From: Flavobacterium indicum GPTSA100-9 = DSM 17447
Lineage (GTDB): Bacteria > Bacteroidota > Bacteroidia > Flavobacteriales > Flavobacteriaceae
Assembly: GCF_000455605.1 (NCBI RefSeq)
Contig: NC_017025.1
Span: 186,001 to 250,000 of the forward strand
Direction of reading: 5' to 3'
Length of the DNA stretch: 64,000 nucleotides
The notes below the pieces were generated by a model. The model was not told the DNA's origin. It made no database searches and saw only the letters and a list, made by a program, of their open reading frames with translations. Below are positions 52,078-64,000 of the stretch, in pieces. Within the stretch, counting starts at the first letter, position 1. The number at the start of each line of letters is the position of its first letter. Position numbers and translations under genes: made by a program.

Positions 52078-53424
52078 ATGGAAAAGCGTAAATTAAGTTT
52101 CTGGGAAATTTGGAACATGAGTTTCGGTTTCTTAGGGATCCAAATGGGTTTTGCTCTGCAAAATGCAAATGCCAGCAGAATTCTCCAAATTTTTGGTGCT
52201 GATGTTCATGAGTTATCGTGGTTTTGGATAATTGCACCATTAATGGGGCTTATTGTTCAACCCATAATTGGACATTACAGTGATAATACTTGGTCAAAAT
52301 TTGGTAGAAGAAAACCTTATTTTCTTTCAGGGGCTTTATTGGCTTCTGTAGGTTTAATATTAATGCCACAAGCCGAAATTTTTATTGCGTTTATGCCTGC
52401 TCTATGGGTAGGTGCCGGAATGTTAATGATTATGGATGCTTCATTTAATATTGCCATGGAACCCTTCCGAGCTTTAGTTGGTGATAACTTAAGAACAGAT
52501 CAGCATACTTTAGGTTTTAGTGTTCAAACGGCATTAATTGGTATTGGTGCTGTTGTAGGTTCTTGGTTGCCTTACGTACTGACCAATTGGTTTGGTATTA
52601 GTAATCAATCTTCGACTACTTCAGCTGTTCCTTTAAACTTAATTTATTCGTTTAGTATTGGGGCTCTAATTTTAGTTGCTTCAATTTTAATTACCATTTT
52701 TACAACTAAAGAATACACTCCTGAAGAATTAGAACAATTTAGAGACGAACAAGAGCATAAAGAAGCCATTGGAGAAACTAAAGAAGCTAAGCTTTCAGAT
52801 GTTTTTTCAGATTTTGCTAAAATGCCTGAAACAATGCGTCAATTAAGTTGGGTGCAGTTTTTCTCATGGTTTGGCTTATTTGGAATGTGGGTGTTTACTA
52901 CTCCAGCTATCGCACAACATATTTATGGACTTTCTGTAAATGATACCAAGAGCCCTGAATTTCAATCAGCCGGTGATTGGGTTGGAATTATTTTTGGTGT
53001 TTATAATGCAGTCTCAGCAATTGTTGCCTTTGGATTGCCTTATATAGCTAAAATTTATGGTAGAAGAAAAACACATGCCATTTCTTTAGTACTTGGAGGA
53101 ATTGGATTAGTATCCATGTATTTTATGCCAAACAAAGAAGCGCTAATTTTTTCGATGGTTTTAGTAGGATTTGCTTGGGCAAGTATTTTAGCTATGCCTT
53201 ATGCAATTTTAGCTGGTTCCATCCAACCAAAGAAAATGGGTGTTTACATGGGTATTTTTAACTTTTTTATCGTAATCCCTCAAATTATTAATGCTTTAAT
53301 TGGAGGTTTATTAGTTAAATATGTTTACCAAGATCAAGCTATTCTTGCAATAGTAATGAGTGGTATAAGTTTCTTTATTGCAGCATTTTTAGTGCTTAAA
53401 GTTAAAGATTCAAAAGATAAGTAA
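52078..53424 (+). CDS. MFS sugar transporter, maltose type
   Basis: This 448-aa protein has 12 predicted membrane helices. Features of the SLC45/GPH-like sugar transporters are GIQMGFALQNANASRIL near the start, the loop YSDNTWSKFGRRKPYF between helices 2 and 3, and the second-half loop KIYGRRKTHAIS. In Bacteroidota this type sits with maltose phosphorylase genes and brings maltose from periplasm to cytoplasm, probably with protons. Here it precedes beta-phosphoglucomutase by 8 nt and GH65 phosphorylase, so maltose is the likely substrate. Confidence 0.88.
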   Translation: MEKRKLSFWEIWNMSFGFLGIQMGFALQNANASRILQIFGADVHELSWFWIIAPLMGLIVQPIIGHYSDNTWSKFGRRKPYFLSGALLASVGLILMPQAEIFIAFMPALWVGAGMLMIMDASFNIAMEPFRALVGDNLRTDQHTLGFSVQTALIGIGAVVGSWLPYVLTNWFGISNQSSTTSAVPLNLIYSFSIGALILVASILITIFTTKEYTPEELEQFRDEQEHKEAIGETKEAKLSDVFSDFAKMPETMRQLSWVQFFSWFGLFGMWVFTTPAIAQHIYGLSVNDTKSPEFQSAGDWVGIIFGVYNAVSAIVAFGLPYIAKIYGRRKTHAISLVLGGIGLVSMYFMPNKEALIFSMVLVGFAWASILAMPYAILAGSIQPKKMGVYMGIFNFFIVIPQIINALIGGLLVKYVYQDQAILAIVMSGISFFIAAFLVLKVKDSKDK

Positions 53425-53432
53425 TCAAAGAA

Positions 53433-54089
53433 ATGAAAAAGAAAGCATTTATATTCGATTTAGATGGTGTAATTGTTGACACAGCAAAATACCATTATTT
53501 AGCATGGAAAAAATTAGCTGATTCTTTAGGGATTACTTTTACACATGAAGATAACGAATTGTTAAAAGGTGTAAGTCGTGTACGTTCTCTTGAAATCATT
53601 CTTGGTTTAGGTAATGTTTCGGCTTCAGAGGAAGACAAAAACAGATGGTTGCATCAAAAAAATGTTGATTATTTAGCTTACATAGAAAAAATGGATGAAA
53701 ATGAAATTCTTCCAGACGTAGTACGTGTACTCGATTTTTTGAAAGATTATGGTCAAAAAATAGTGTTGGGTTCAGCAAGTAAAAATGCAAAACCGATTCT
53801 TGAAAAAGCAAAAATTATTAACTATTTCGATGCTATAGTTGATGGGAATGATGTAACCAATGCAAAACCAGATCCTGAAGTTTTTCTTCAAGGTGCAAAA
53901 AATGCAGAATTGCCAAATGAAGCCTGTATCGTGTTCGAAGATTCATTAGCTGGAATTCAAGCGGCAAATTTAGCAAATATGATAAGCATTGGTATAGGAG
54001 ATGCAACTGTTTTAAATGAAGCAGATTTCTGTTTCAAGGATTTTACAAAAATGTCTAATGAATTTTTATTAGACTTAATCAACAATTAG
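53433..54089 (+). CDS. pgmB: Beta-phosphoglucomutase
   Basis: This 218-aa HAD-superfamily enzyme has the nucleophile motif FDLDGVIVDTA, cap-domain LLKGVSRVRSLEIIL, motif II VLGSASKNA, the Lys in DAIVDGNDVTNAKPDPEVF, and acidic motif IVFEDSLAGIQAA. It converts beta-glucose-1-phosphate to glucose-6-phosphate. It sits between the maltose transporter and the GH65 phosphorylase that makes its substrate. Confidence 0.95.
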   Translation: MKKKAFIFDLDGVIVDTAKYHYLAWKKLADSLGITFTHEDNELLKGVSRVRSLEIILGLGNVSASEEDKNRWLHQKNVDYLAYIEKMDENEILPDVVRVLDFLKDYGQKIVLGSASKNAKPILEKAKIINYFDAIVDGNDVTNAKPDPEVFLQGAKNAELPNEACIVFEDSLAGIQAANLANMISIGIGDATVLNEADFCFKDFTKMSNEFLLDLINN

Positions 54090-54132
54090 TAATTGTCTTT
54101 ACGGCAAATTGAGAATTGACAAATTAGAAAAA

Positions 54133-58544
<4,412 letters not shown>

Positions 58545-58561
58545 AAGAGAATACAGAGATT

Positions 58562-58629
58562 TGTCAAACTGAACTTGTTTCAGCTTCTCATTAAATTAAA
58601 TTAGATCCTGAAAGGAGTTCAGGATGACA
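58562..58629. repeat. Dispersed palindromic repeat unit
   Basis: Arms TGTCAAACTGAACTTGTTTC (58562-58581) and CTGAAAGGAGTTCAGGATGA (about 58608-58627) are imperfect inverted repeats around a short AT loop. This TGTCA..CTGAACTTGTTTCAG / CTGAA...TTCAGGATGACA pattern is a familiar intergenic repeat of Flavobacteriaceae genomes. It lies between two genes of the operon and may form an mRNA hairpin. Confidence 0.7.
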
Positions 58630-58640
58630 AAAAGTAAGCT

Positions 58641-60476
58641 ATGAAAAAATTAATTCTTTTACTAATTATTACATTTTCAACAAGTGTTGTCGCTCAAATT
58701 GACCGAATGGAACCACCGTTTTGGTACGAAGGCATGAATAAAAGCGAGGTGCAAGTTTTGTTTTACGGAAAGAATATCGCTCAAAATTCGGTACAAGTTT
58801 CCAATAATGTAGTAATTACGAATGTAACTAAAACCGAAAATCCGAACTATCTTTTTGTTACAATTGATACTAAAAATGTAAAAGCGCAAGAATTGCAATT
58901 TACGTTTAGCAATGGTAAAAAAGCATTCAAAAGAAATTTCGAAATCAAAAAAAGAAGACCTAATTCGGCGCTTCGTAAAAGTTTTGATGCTTCTGATGTG
59001 ATGTATTTATTGATGCCGGATCGATTTGCAAATGGAAATCCAAATAATGATTCGTCACTAGAACTACAAGAAAAAGCGAATAGAAGTTTGCCAGGCGGAC
59101 GACATGGTGGCGACATTCAAGGCATCATTAATAATTTGGATTATATCAAAGAATTAGGAGCAACCGCAATTTGGAGCACACCCATGTGTGAAGATAATGA
59201 CAAAGGCTATTCGTATCATACTTACGGACAATCAGATGTTTACAGAATTGATCCACGTTATGGAACCAATGAAGAATATAAAAAGCTAGCCGATGAAATG
59301 CACAAACGCGGCATGAAATTAATCAAAGATTATGTTACGAATCATTGGGGTGCTGAACATTGGATGTTTAAAGACATGCCAACCTACGATTGGTTTCATC
59401 AATTTCCAGGTTACAAACAAAGTAACTATCGCATGACCACACAATACGATACAAATGGTTCAAAAATAGATGCTAAATTATGTATGGACGGTTGGTTTGT
59501 GCCAAGCATGCCCGATTTAAATCAATCAAATCCTTTGGTATTGAATTATTTAATTCAAAATGCGATTTGGTGGATAGAATATGCTGATTTAGATGGTTTT
59601 CGAGTAGATACTTATTCATACAATGACAAAGAAGGAATTGCAAAATGGACAAAAGCGATAACAGATGAATATCCGTATTTCAATATTGTAGGAGAAGTTT
59701 GGATGCACGATCAAGCCCAAATTTCCTATTGGCAAAAAGACAGTCCAATTGCTAAAATTCAAAGTTATAATTCGTATTTACCTAGTGTAATGGATTTTAC
59801 ATTGCACGATGTTTTTGGAAATGTATTTTATGAAGATAAAGCCGATTGGGGCAATGGAATGATTAAATTCTATGAAAATTTTGTGAATGATTTTTTATAT
59901 GCGAATCCAAATAATTTATTGATTTTCTTAGAAAATCATGATACTGGTCGTTTCAATGAAATTTATAAAAAAGATTTTAAGAAATACCAATTAGGAATGA
60001 CACTTTTAGCTACTATGCGTGGGATTCCACAATTGTATTACGGTTCAGAAATTGGTATGGCAGGTGACAAAGGAAAAGGCGATGCCGATATTCGTCAAGA
60101 TTTCCCTGGTGGTTGGAAAGGCGATACAAACAATGCTTTTTCTGCCAAAGGAAGAACAGCCGAACAAAATCAATTCTTCAATTTTACGAAACAACTTTTA
60201 AATTGGAGAAAAAACAAAGAAGTTATCCATGCCGGAAAATTAACACATTATATTCCAGAAAATAATGTGTATGTATATTTCCGTCACAATGACAAAGAAA
60301 CAGTTATGGTGGTTATTAATAATTCATCTGATACTCAGAAATTGAATCTTTCTCGTTTTCAAGAAAATATCAAATCATTTACTTCTGGAAATGATATTCT
60401 TTCAGGAAAAACTATCGATTTAAAAACTGAATTGTCTATTGAAGGGAAATCATCTATGATTTTAGAATTAAAATAA
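58641..60476 (+). CDS. Periplasmic GH13 neopullulanase/cyclomaltodextrinase-type amylase (SusA-like)
   Basis: This 611-aa protein has a signal peptide (STSVVAQ). The N-terminal starch-binding-like sandwich starts RMEPPFWYEGMNKSEVQVLFYG. The GH13 barrel has VMYLLMPDRFANGNP, HGGDIQGIINNLDYIKELG, DGFRVDTYSYND (nucleophile Asp), FNIVGEVWMHD (acid Glu) and FLENHDTGRF (third Asp). MRGIPQLYYGSE and a C-terminal sandwich follow. It matches Bacteroides SusA, which cuts imported oligosaccharides in the periplasm. The stop overlaps the next start (TAATG). Confidence 0.92.
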   Translation: MKKLILLLIITFSTSVVAQIDRMEPPFWYEGMNKSEVQVLFYGKNIAQNSVQVSNNVVITNVTKTENPNYLFVTIDTKNVKAQELQFTFSNGKKAFKRNFEIKKRRPNSALRKSFDASDVMYLLMPDRFANGNPNNDSSLELQEKANRSLPGGRHGGDIQGIINNLDYIKELGATAIWSTPMCEDNDKGYSYHTYGQSDVYRIDPRYGTNEEYKKLADEMHKRGMKLIKDYVTNHWGAEHWMFKDMPTYDWFHQFPGYKQSNYRMTTQYDTNGSKIDAKLCMDGWFVPSMPDLNQSNPLVLNYLIQNAIWWIEYADLDGFRVDTYSYNDKEGIAKWTKAITDEYPYFNIVGEVWMHDQAQISYWQKDSPIAKIQSYNSYLPSVMDFTLHDVFGNVFYEDKADWGNGMIKFYENFVNDFLYANPNNLLIFLENHDTGRFNEIYKKDFKKYQLGMTLLATMRGIPQLYYGSEIGMAGDKGKGDADIRQDFPGGWKGDTNNAFSAKGRTAEQNQFFNFTKQLLNWRKNKEVIHAGKLTHYIPENNVYVYFRHNDKETVMVVINNSSDTQKLNLSRFQENIKSFTSGNDILSGKTIDLKTELSIEGKSSMILELK

Positions 60477-61414
60477 TGAAACAGATATTACTCTTTCTAT
60501 TGTGCTCTTGTTTTGCTTTTTCTCAAAGTAAGATTACATCATATGCACTTGAAAATGCCGAAAAATTTGAAGGGAATATTGAAAGAATAGATAGCTTTCC
60601 ATCAAAATATATTGTGCCAAGAACGGTTGATGTTTGGTTGCCAAAAAACTATGCTAAAACAAAAAAATACAATGTTTTGTACATGCACGATGGACAAATG
60701 TTGTTTGATGCTACAACTACATGGAACAAACAAGAATGGAGAATAGATGAAGTTGCCAGTCAATTAATGCAAGAAAATAAAGTAAATAATTTTATTGTCG
60801 TAGCTATTTGGAACATTCCAAATTTACGTCACATGGATTTGTATCCCAAAAAGCCTTATGAATCACTTTCTAATGAGTTAAAAGATAGAATTCAAATGGA
60901 AGCCAAAAAATCCCAATTCCCATTTGATGACAGCAAAATAAATTCGGATAACTATTTAAAATTTATTGTGGAGGAATTGAAGCCATACATAGATAAAAAG
61001 TATTCGGTTTTTACTACTGCAAATCACACAGCTATTATGGGTTCGAGTATGGGCGGATTGATTTCGATGTATGCCTTATGTGAATATCCAAATGTATTCG
61101 GAAAAGCGGCTTGTTTGTCAACGCATTGGATTGGATTCAGAGAATTTGAGAACAACCCTATTCCAGAATCTTTTTTCACTTATATGGAAAAGAAATTACC
61201 CGAAGCTAAAAACCACAAAATATATTTCGATTACGGAACAGAAACGTTGGATGCTTTCTACTTAAAATATGAATATCGTGTTGATGAAATTTTAAAAGCA
61301 AAAGGTTATACGAATGTAGATGCTCAAAATTTAAAGTTTGAGGGCGAAAATCACTCGGAAGCCTCTTGGCAAAAAAGAATCCATATTCCATTAGAATTTA
61401 TGTTTGGAAAATAA
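60476..61414 (+). CDS. Secreted alpha/beta-hydrolase (esterase D-like fold)
   Basis: This 312-aa protein has a signal peptide (LLCSCFAFSQ). The fold shows VDVWLPKNYAKTKKYNVLYMHDGQMLFD, typical of the putative-esterase family. The nucleophile elbow is IMGSSMGGLISMYAL, and a likely catalytic His lies in FEGENHSEASW. The acid is probably in DYGTETLDAFY. It is translationally coupled to the SusA-like gene and followed 11 nt later by another GH13 gene, so it belongs to the starch operon. Its substrate is unknown; removal of acyl groups from starch-derived sugars is one possibility. Confidence 0.8.
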   Translation: MKQILLFLLCSCFAFSQSKITSYALENAEKFEGNIERIDSFPSKYIVPRTVDVWLPKNYAKTKKYNVLYMHDGQMLFDATTTWNKQEWRIDEVASQLMQENKVNNFIVVAIWNIPNLRHMDLYPKKPYESLSNELKDRIQMEAKKSQFPFDDSKINSDNYLKFIVEELKPYIDKKYSVFTTANHTAIMGSSMGGLISMYALCEYPNVFGKAACLSTHWIGFREFENNPIPESFFTYMEKKLPEAKNHKIYFDYGTETLDAFYLKYEYRVDEILKAKGYTNVDAQNLKFEGENHSEASWQKRIHIPLEFMFGK

Positions 61415-61425
61415 AACTATAAAAA

Positions 61426-62865
61426 ATGAAAAAGACAATTGTTACTGTATTAGCTGTTTTAACTTTATTGAGTTGTAAAAACGAAATAGAAAAAAGAACA
61501 GAAAATTCAAAAGCTGAAATCGAAAAATTTTCTCCCGAAGTGGAAGAAAATGCGGTAATTTATGAAGCCAATATTCGTCAATATTCACCGGAAGGAACTT
61601 TTAATGCTTTTACCAAAGATATTCCACAATTAAAAGAATTAGGTGTAAAAATCATTTGGGTAATGCCTATTTTTCCTATTTCGCATACGAAAAGAAAAGC
61701 GACTGGTGGCGATAATAGCAAATTCGCTTCAGAAATGCCAAAAGAAGAACAACATAAGTATTTAGGAAGTTACTACGCAGTTTCTGATTTCAAAAAAGTA
61801 AATCCGGAGTTTGGAACAATTGAAGATTTTAGAAATTTAGTTAAAACCGCTCATGAAAATGGGATGTATGTAATCTTGGATTGGGTTCCTAATCATACAG
61901 GTTGGAACCACGTTTGGATAAAAGAACATCCAGAATTTTATACTAAAAATGCTAAAGGTGAAATCATCGATCCAATCAACCCAGAAACAGGAAAATCTTG
62001 GGGTTGGACTGATGTTGCCGATTTAAATTACGATAATAAAGAACTTCGTAAGGAAATGACTTCAGACATGTTACATTGGATTAAAAATGAAAATATTGAT
62101 GGGTTTAGATGTGATGTGGCGAGTAATGTGCCGTTAGATTTTTGGCAACAAACTATTCCTCAATTACGTAAAGAAAAAAACATTTTTATGTTGGCTGAAG
62201 CTTGGGAACCCACACTAGTTAAAGATAAATTATTTGATATGGTCTATGCTTGGGATGGTCATCATACATTAAATAAAATTGCTCAAGGAAAAGAATCTGT
62301 AAAAGATCTTAATGCTTATTTGAATAAAATGAGCAGCCAATACGAATCTAATGATATCTTGATGAACTTTGTGGATAATCATGATGAAAATTCGTGGAAT
62401 GGAACCATGAAAAGTAGATTGGGTGCTGCTGAAGAAGCGATGACTGCCTTGACTTATGTATTGCCCGGAATGCCATTAGTGTATAGTGGCGACGAATATG
62501 GATTGGATTATAGTTTGAAATTTTTTGAAAAAGATGTAATTCCAAAAGTTAAAGGAAAACATTGGAAACTTCGTGCTAAATTGGGTGCGCTCAAAAATTC
62601 AAATCTAGCCTTAAATGGTGGAAAAAAACCTGCAAGTTTCAAAAAAATTGCTTCTTCTCATGACGATCAAATTTTTGCTTTCGAAAGAGAAAAGAACGGA
62701 AAAAAAGTTATATATATTGCGAATTTATCCAACAAGGCAGTTGAAACAAAATTAGATATCGTAGGTAGTTTCATAGAGTATATGACTGGTAATAAATTAA
62801 ATTTCCAAAAAGATTCGCCCATTGAACTAAAAGCATGGCAGTATTTGATTTTAGAAAAAAAATAA
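61426..62865 (+). CDS. GH13 alpha-amylase lipoprotein
   Basis: This 479-aa protein has a lipoprotein signal (LTLLSCKNE, Cys17). The GH13 barrel covers nearly the whole length: VIYEANIRQYSPEGTFNAF, VILDWVPNHTGWNH (region I), DGFRCDVASNVPLDFW (nucleophile Asp), IFMLAEAWEP (acid Glu) and MNFVDNHDENSW (third Asp). A short C-terminal sandwich follows. It has no starch-binding modules. It is likely an envelope-anchored amylase acting on oligosaccharides and is the last gene of the plus-strand starch operon, ending before a terminator. Confidence 0.92.
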   Translation: MKKTIVTVLAVLTLLSCKNEIEKRTENSKAEIEKFSPEVEENAVIYEANIRQYSPEGTFNAFTKDIPQLKELGVKIIWVMPIFPISHTKRKATGGDNSKFASEMPKEEQHKYLGSYYAVSDFKKVNPEFGTIEDFRNLVKTAHENGMYVILDWVPNHTGWNHVWIKEHPEFYTKNAKGEIIDPINPETGKSWGWTDVADLNYDNKELRKEMTSDMLHWIKNENIDGFRCDVASNVPLDFWQQTIPQLRKEKNIFMLAEAWEPTLVKDKLFDMVYAWDGHHTLNKIAQGKESVKDLNAYLNKMSSQYESNDILMNFVDNHDENSWNGTMKSRLGAAEEAMTALTYVLPGMPLVYSGDEYGLDYSLKFFEKDVIPKVKGKHWKLRAKLGALKNSNLALNGGKKPASFKKIASSHDDQIFAFEREKNGKKVIYIANLSNKAVETKLDIVGSFIEYMTGNKLNFQKDSPIELKAWQYLILEKK

Positions 62866-62878
62866 TTTTAGAGTGGAG

Positions 62879-62913
62879 AAAAAGCCTTTAGTTTTTATAA
62901 TTATTGGCTTTTT
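62879..62913 (+). terminator. Terminator of the starch/maltose operon
   Basis: AAAAAGCC and GGCTTTTT enclose a 19-nt AT loop and end in T residues, 14 nt after the amylase stop. Confidence 0.7.
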
Positions 62914-62952
62914 CAATTTTTAAAATGTGTATTTTAGTCTTTTATTAGTATT

Positions 62953-63390
62953 ATGACAGATTTAAAAGACTTTCTTGAAAGTAAAAAATATAAAAAAATT
63001 AAATTTAAAATCCTGAAAACCCAACATTTAGTTGTAAAAGCTAAAATTAATGGGGTTTCAGGATTATTTATTTTAGATACAGGGGCTTCTAATACGTGTT
63101 TGGGTTTTGAAAGCATCGAGAAATTTGATTTGAAACCAGAGAAATCAACCACTAAAGCTGCAAGTGCGAGCTCAGCAGATATGTACACGAAAGTTGCAAA
63201 AGGGAATAAAGTGCAACTATCTACTTGGAAAACTACTGATTTTAATTTAGTAATTTTTGATTTATCTCATGTTAATCAAGTACTGTCAACTTATGGTGTT
63301 AACTCAATTGATGGTATAATTGGTGCTGATATTCTATTAAAAGGAAAAGCTATAATTGATTATACCAATCATTATTTGTACCTGATTTAA
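62953..63390 (+). CDS. Retropepsin-like aspartic protease
   Basis: This 145-aa protein has the single-domain aspartic protease pattern of clan AA: hydrophobic strand plus LFILDTGASNTCLG (catalytic DTG at about residue 41) and the later IDGIIGADIL with the flap and psi-loop spacing of retropepsin-like bacterial proteins. Such proteins act as dimers. No signal peptide or membrane anchor is seen, so it should be cytoplasmic, with unknown substrate. Its stop overlaps the stop of the converging MFS gene by 3 nt. Confidence 0.82.
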   Translation: MTDLKDFLESKKYKKIKFKILKTQHLVVKAKINGVSGLFILDTGASNTCLGFESIEKFDLKPEKSTTKAASASSADMYTKVAKGNKVQLSTWKTTDFNLVIFDLSHVNQVLSTYGVNSIDGIIGADILLKGKAIIDYTNHYLYLI

Positions 63391-64000
63391 TTTTTTTTGA
63401 ATGAAAAATAAGCAATTATAGTGCTTATTAACATCAATAGTCCACCTAATACAAAAGGCGCGCCTGCAAATAAAAAGGGTGCGTCTTTATGTGTAAAATA
63501 ATAAAATACCATGGACATCATTGGTGGTCCTACAATGGCCGAAGCGCTCATTAAACTGGATAAAGTACCTTGTATTTCACCTTGTTCGTTAGCAGGAACT
63601 TGACTCGAAATTACAGCTTGCATCGCTGGTCCGGCAATTCCTCCTAAACAATACGGTACTAAAAAGGCAAACATCATCCAACTTTCGGTTGCTAAAGCAA
63701 ATAAAAACATTCCAAAAGTATACAAACCCATTCCTACATATACACTCTTTTCGTTCCCTAATTTCGGATTTATAATTCGAATTAACCCGCCTTGAACGAT
63801 GCCTACTAATAAACCAATTACGCCCAATGATATACCTACCATTTTTTCATCCCATTTGAATTGATACATGGTAAAATAACTCCAATTGCTATGTACGGCA
63901 TGTGAAGCTGTGTATAATAAGAAGATAGAAAGTACTAATCCGATTAATTTTGGATATTTTCTTAAATGTAAAAAGGCGCCAATAGGATTGGCTCTTTTCC
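63387..64000 (-). CDS. MFS transporter, TCR/Tet-type, partial (5' end outside window)
   Basis: The frame is open to the right edge of the window. Codons upstream of the first internal Met read KRANPIGAFLHLRKYPKL, LIGLVLSIFLLYTASHAVHS and NWSYFTMYQFKW, so the gene begins beyond 64000. Only about the C-terminal half is present, with six membrane helices, and GIVQGGLIRIINPKLGNEKS and PANEQGEIQGTLSSLMSAS, typical of the TetA/TCR group of drug:proton antiporters. The substrate cannot be told. The family name does not by itself imply tetracycline resistance. It converges with the retropepsin-like gene. Confidence 0.85.
   Translation of the reverse strand, partial: KRANPIGAFLHLRKYPKLIGLVLSIFLLYTASHAVHSNWSYFTMYQFKWDEKMVGISLGVIGLLVGIVQGGLIRIINPKLGNEKSVYVGMGLYTFGMFLFALATESWMMFAFLVPYCLGGIAGPAMQAVISSQVPANEQGEIQGTLSSLMSASAIVGPPMMSMVFYYFTHKDAPFLFAGAPFVLGGLLMLISTIIAYFSFKKN

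Noticed and set aside
63387-64000. Call as a tetracycline resistance gene
   Set aside because: Only half the protein is visible, and TCR-type MFS proteins have many substrates.

Overview
The window is AT-rich Bacteroidota DNA, most likely Flavobacterium or a close relative. The evidence is several secreted proteins with type IX secretion (T9SS) C-terminal sorting domains, a SusC/SusD starch locus, paired grasp-with-spasm RiPP enzymes, and promoters of the Bacteroidota form TTTG-N18/19-TAnnTTTG in front of rpsP and a tRNA-Leu. All calls come from reading the sequence and from family knowledge. No database search was run.

Region 1 (1-11355) is a polymorphic-toxin locus on the minus strand. A tight operon runs from a T9SS-sorted repeat protein (9736-11355), through a 1170-aa YD/Rhs-like shell protein (6222-9734) and an 1148-aa DUF6443 Rhs protein with a C-terminal toxin tip (2769-6215), to an Imm53-like immunity gene (2443-2763). 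Downstream lie an IS1-family element, an orphan Rhs tip with a JAMM-like motif and its own lipoprotein immunity candidate, and a shorter Rhs core fragment.

Region 2 (11610-15745) looks like decayed defence plus mobile DNA. It holds an ApeA-like HEPN gene cut by one in-frame TAG, overlapping the broken C-terminus of a type IIG methyltransferase. Next to these are an SF3 helicase, a small ORF and an excisionase-like HTH gene, with 10-bp G-rich tandem repeats in front. The block abuts the 3' end of tRNA-Leu(UAG).

Region 3 (15874-28410) carries two large secreted proteins with the same T9SS type C tail (a subtilase and a propeller lipoprotein), an M20 dipeptidase, and the housekeeping run rpsP-rimM-trmN6.

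Region 4 (28411-39364) has two peptide-natural-product loci on the minus strand. The first encodes a VKOR-thioredoxin fusion with a degenerate C39-like N-terminus, a double-glycine-leader peptide with four core cysteines, a TlpA-like thioredoxin, a C39 ABC exporter and an HlyD adaptor. Together these would make, oxidise and export a disulfide-bonded peptide. The second is a grasp-with-spasm graspetide operon: DUF6624 lipoprotein, precursor, ATP-grasp ligase, an unrecognised 58-aa protein and a SPASM maturase. It sits between a truncated and an intact copy of the acyl-CoA dehydrogenase promoter and 5' end, which suggests insertion by homologous recombination.

Region 5 (39875-64000) holds the acyl-CoA dehydrogenase, a DUF3050 protein, and then a starch/maltose utilisation locus. 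Its parts are SusC, SusD, SusE, a T9SS amylase, a LacI regulator with a palindromic operator, a maltose-type MFS permease, beta-phosphoglucomutase, GH65 maltose phosphorylase, GH97 alpha-glucosidase, two more GH13 enzymes and an esterase-like hydrolase. Starch would be cut outside, imported by SusCD, trimmed in the periplasm and finally phosphorolysed in the cytoplasm. The window ends with a retropepsin-like protein and a partial MFS efflux gene.
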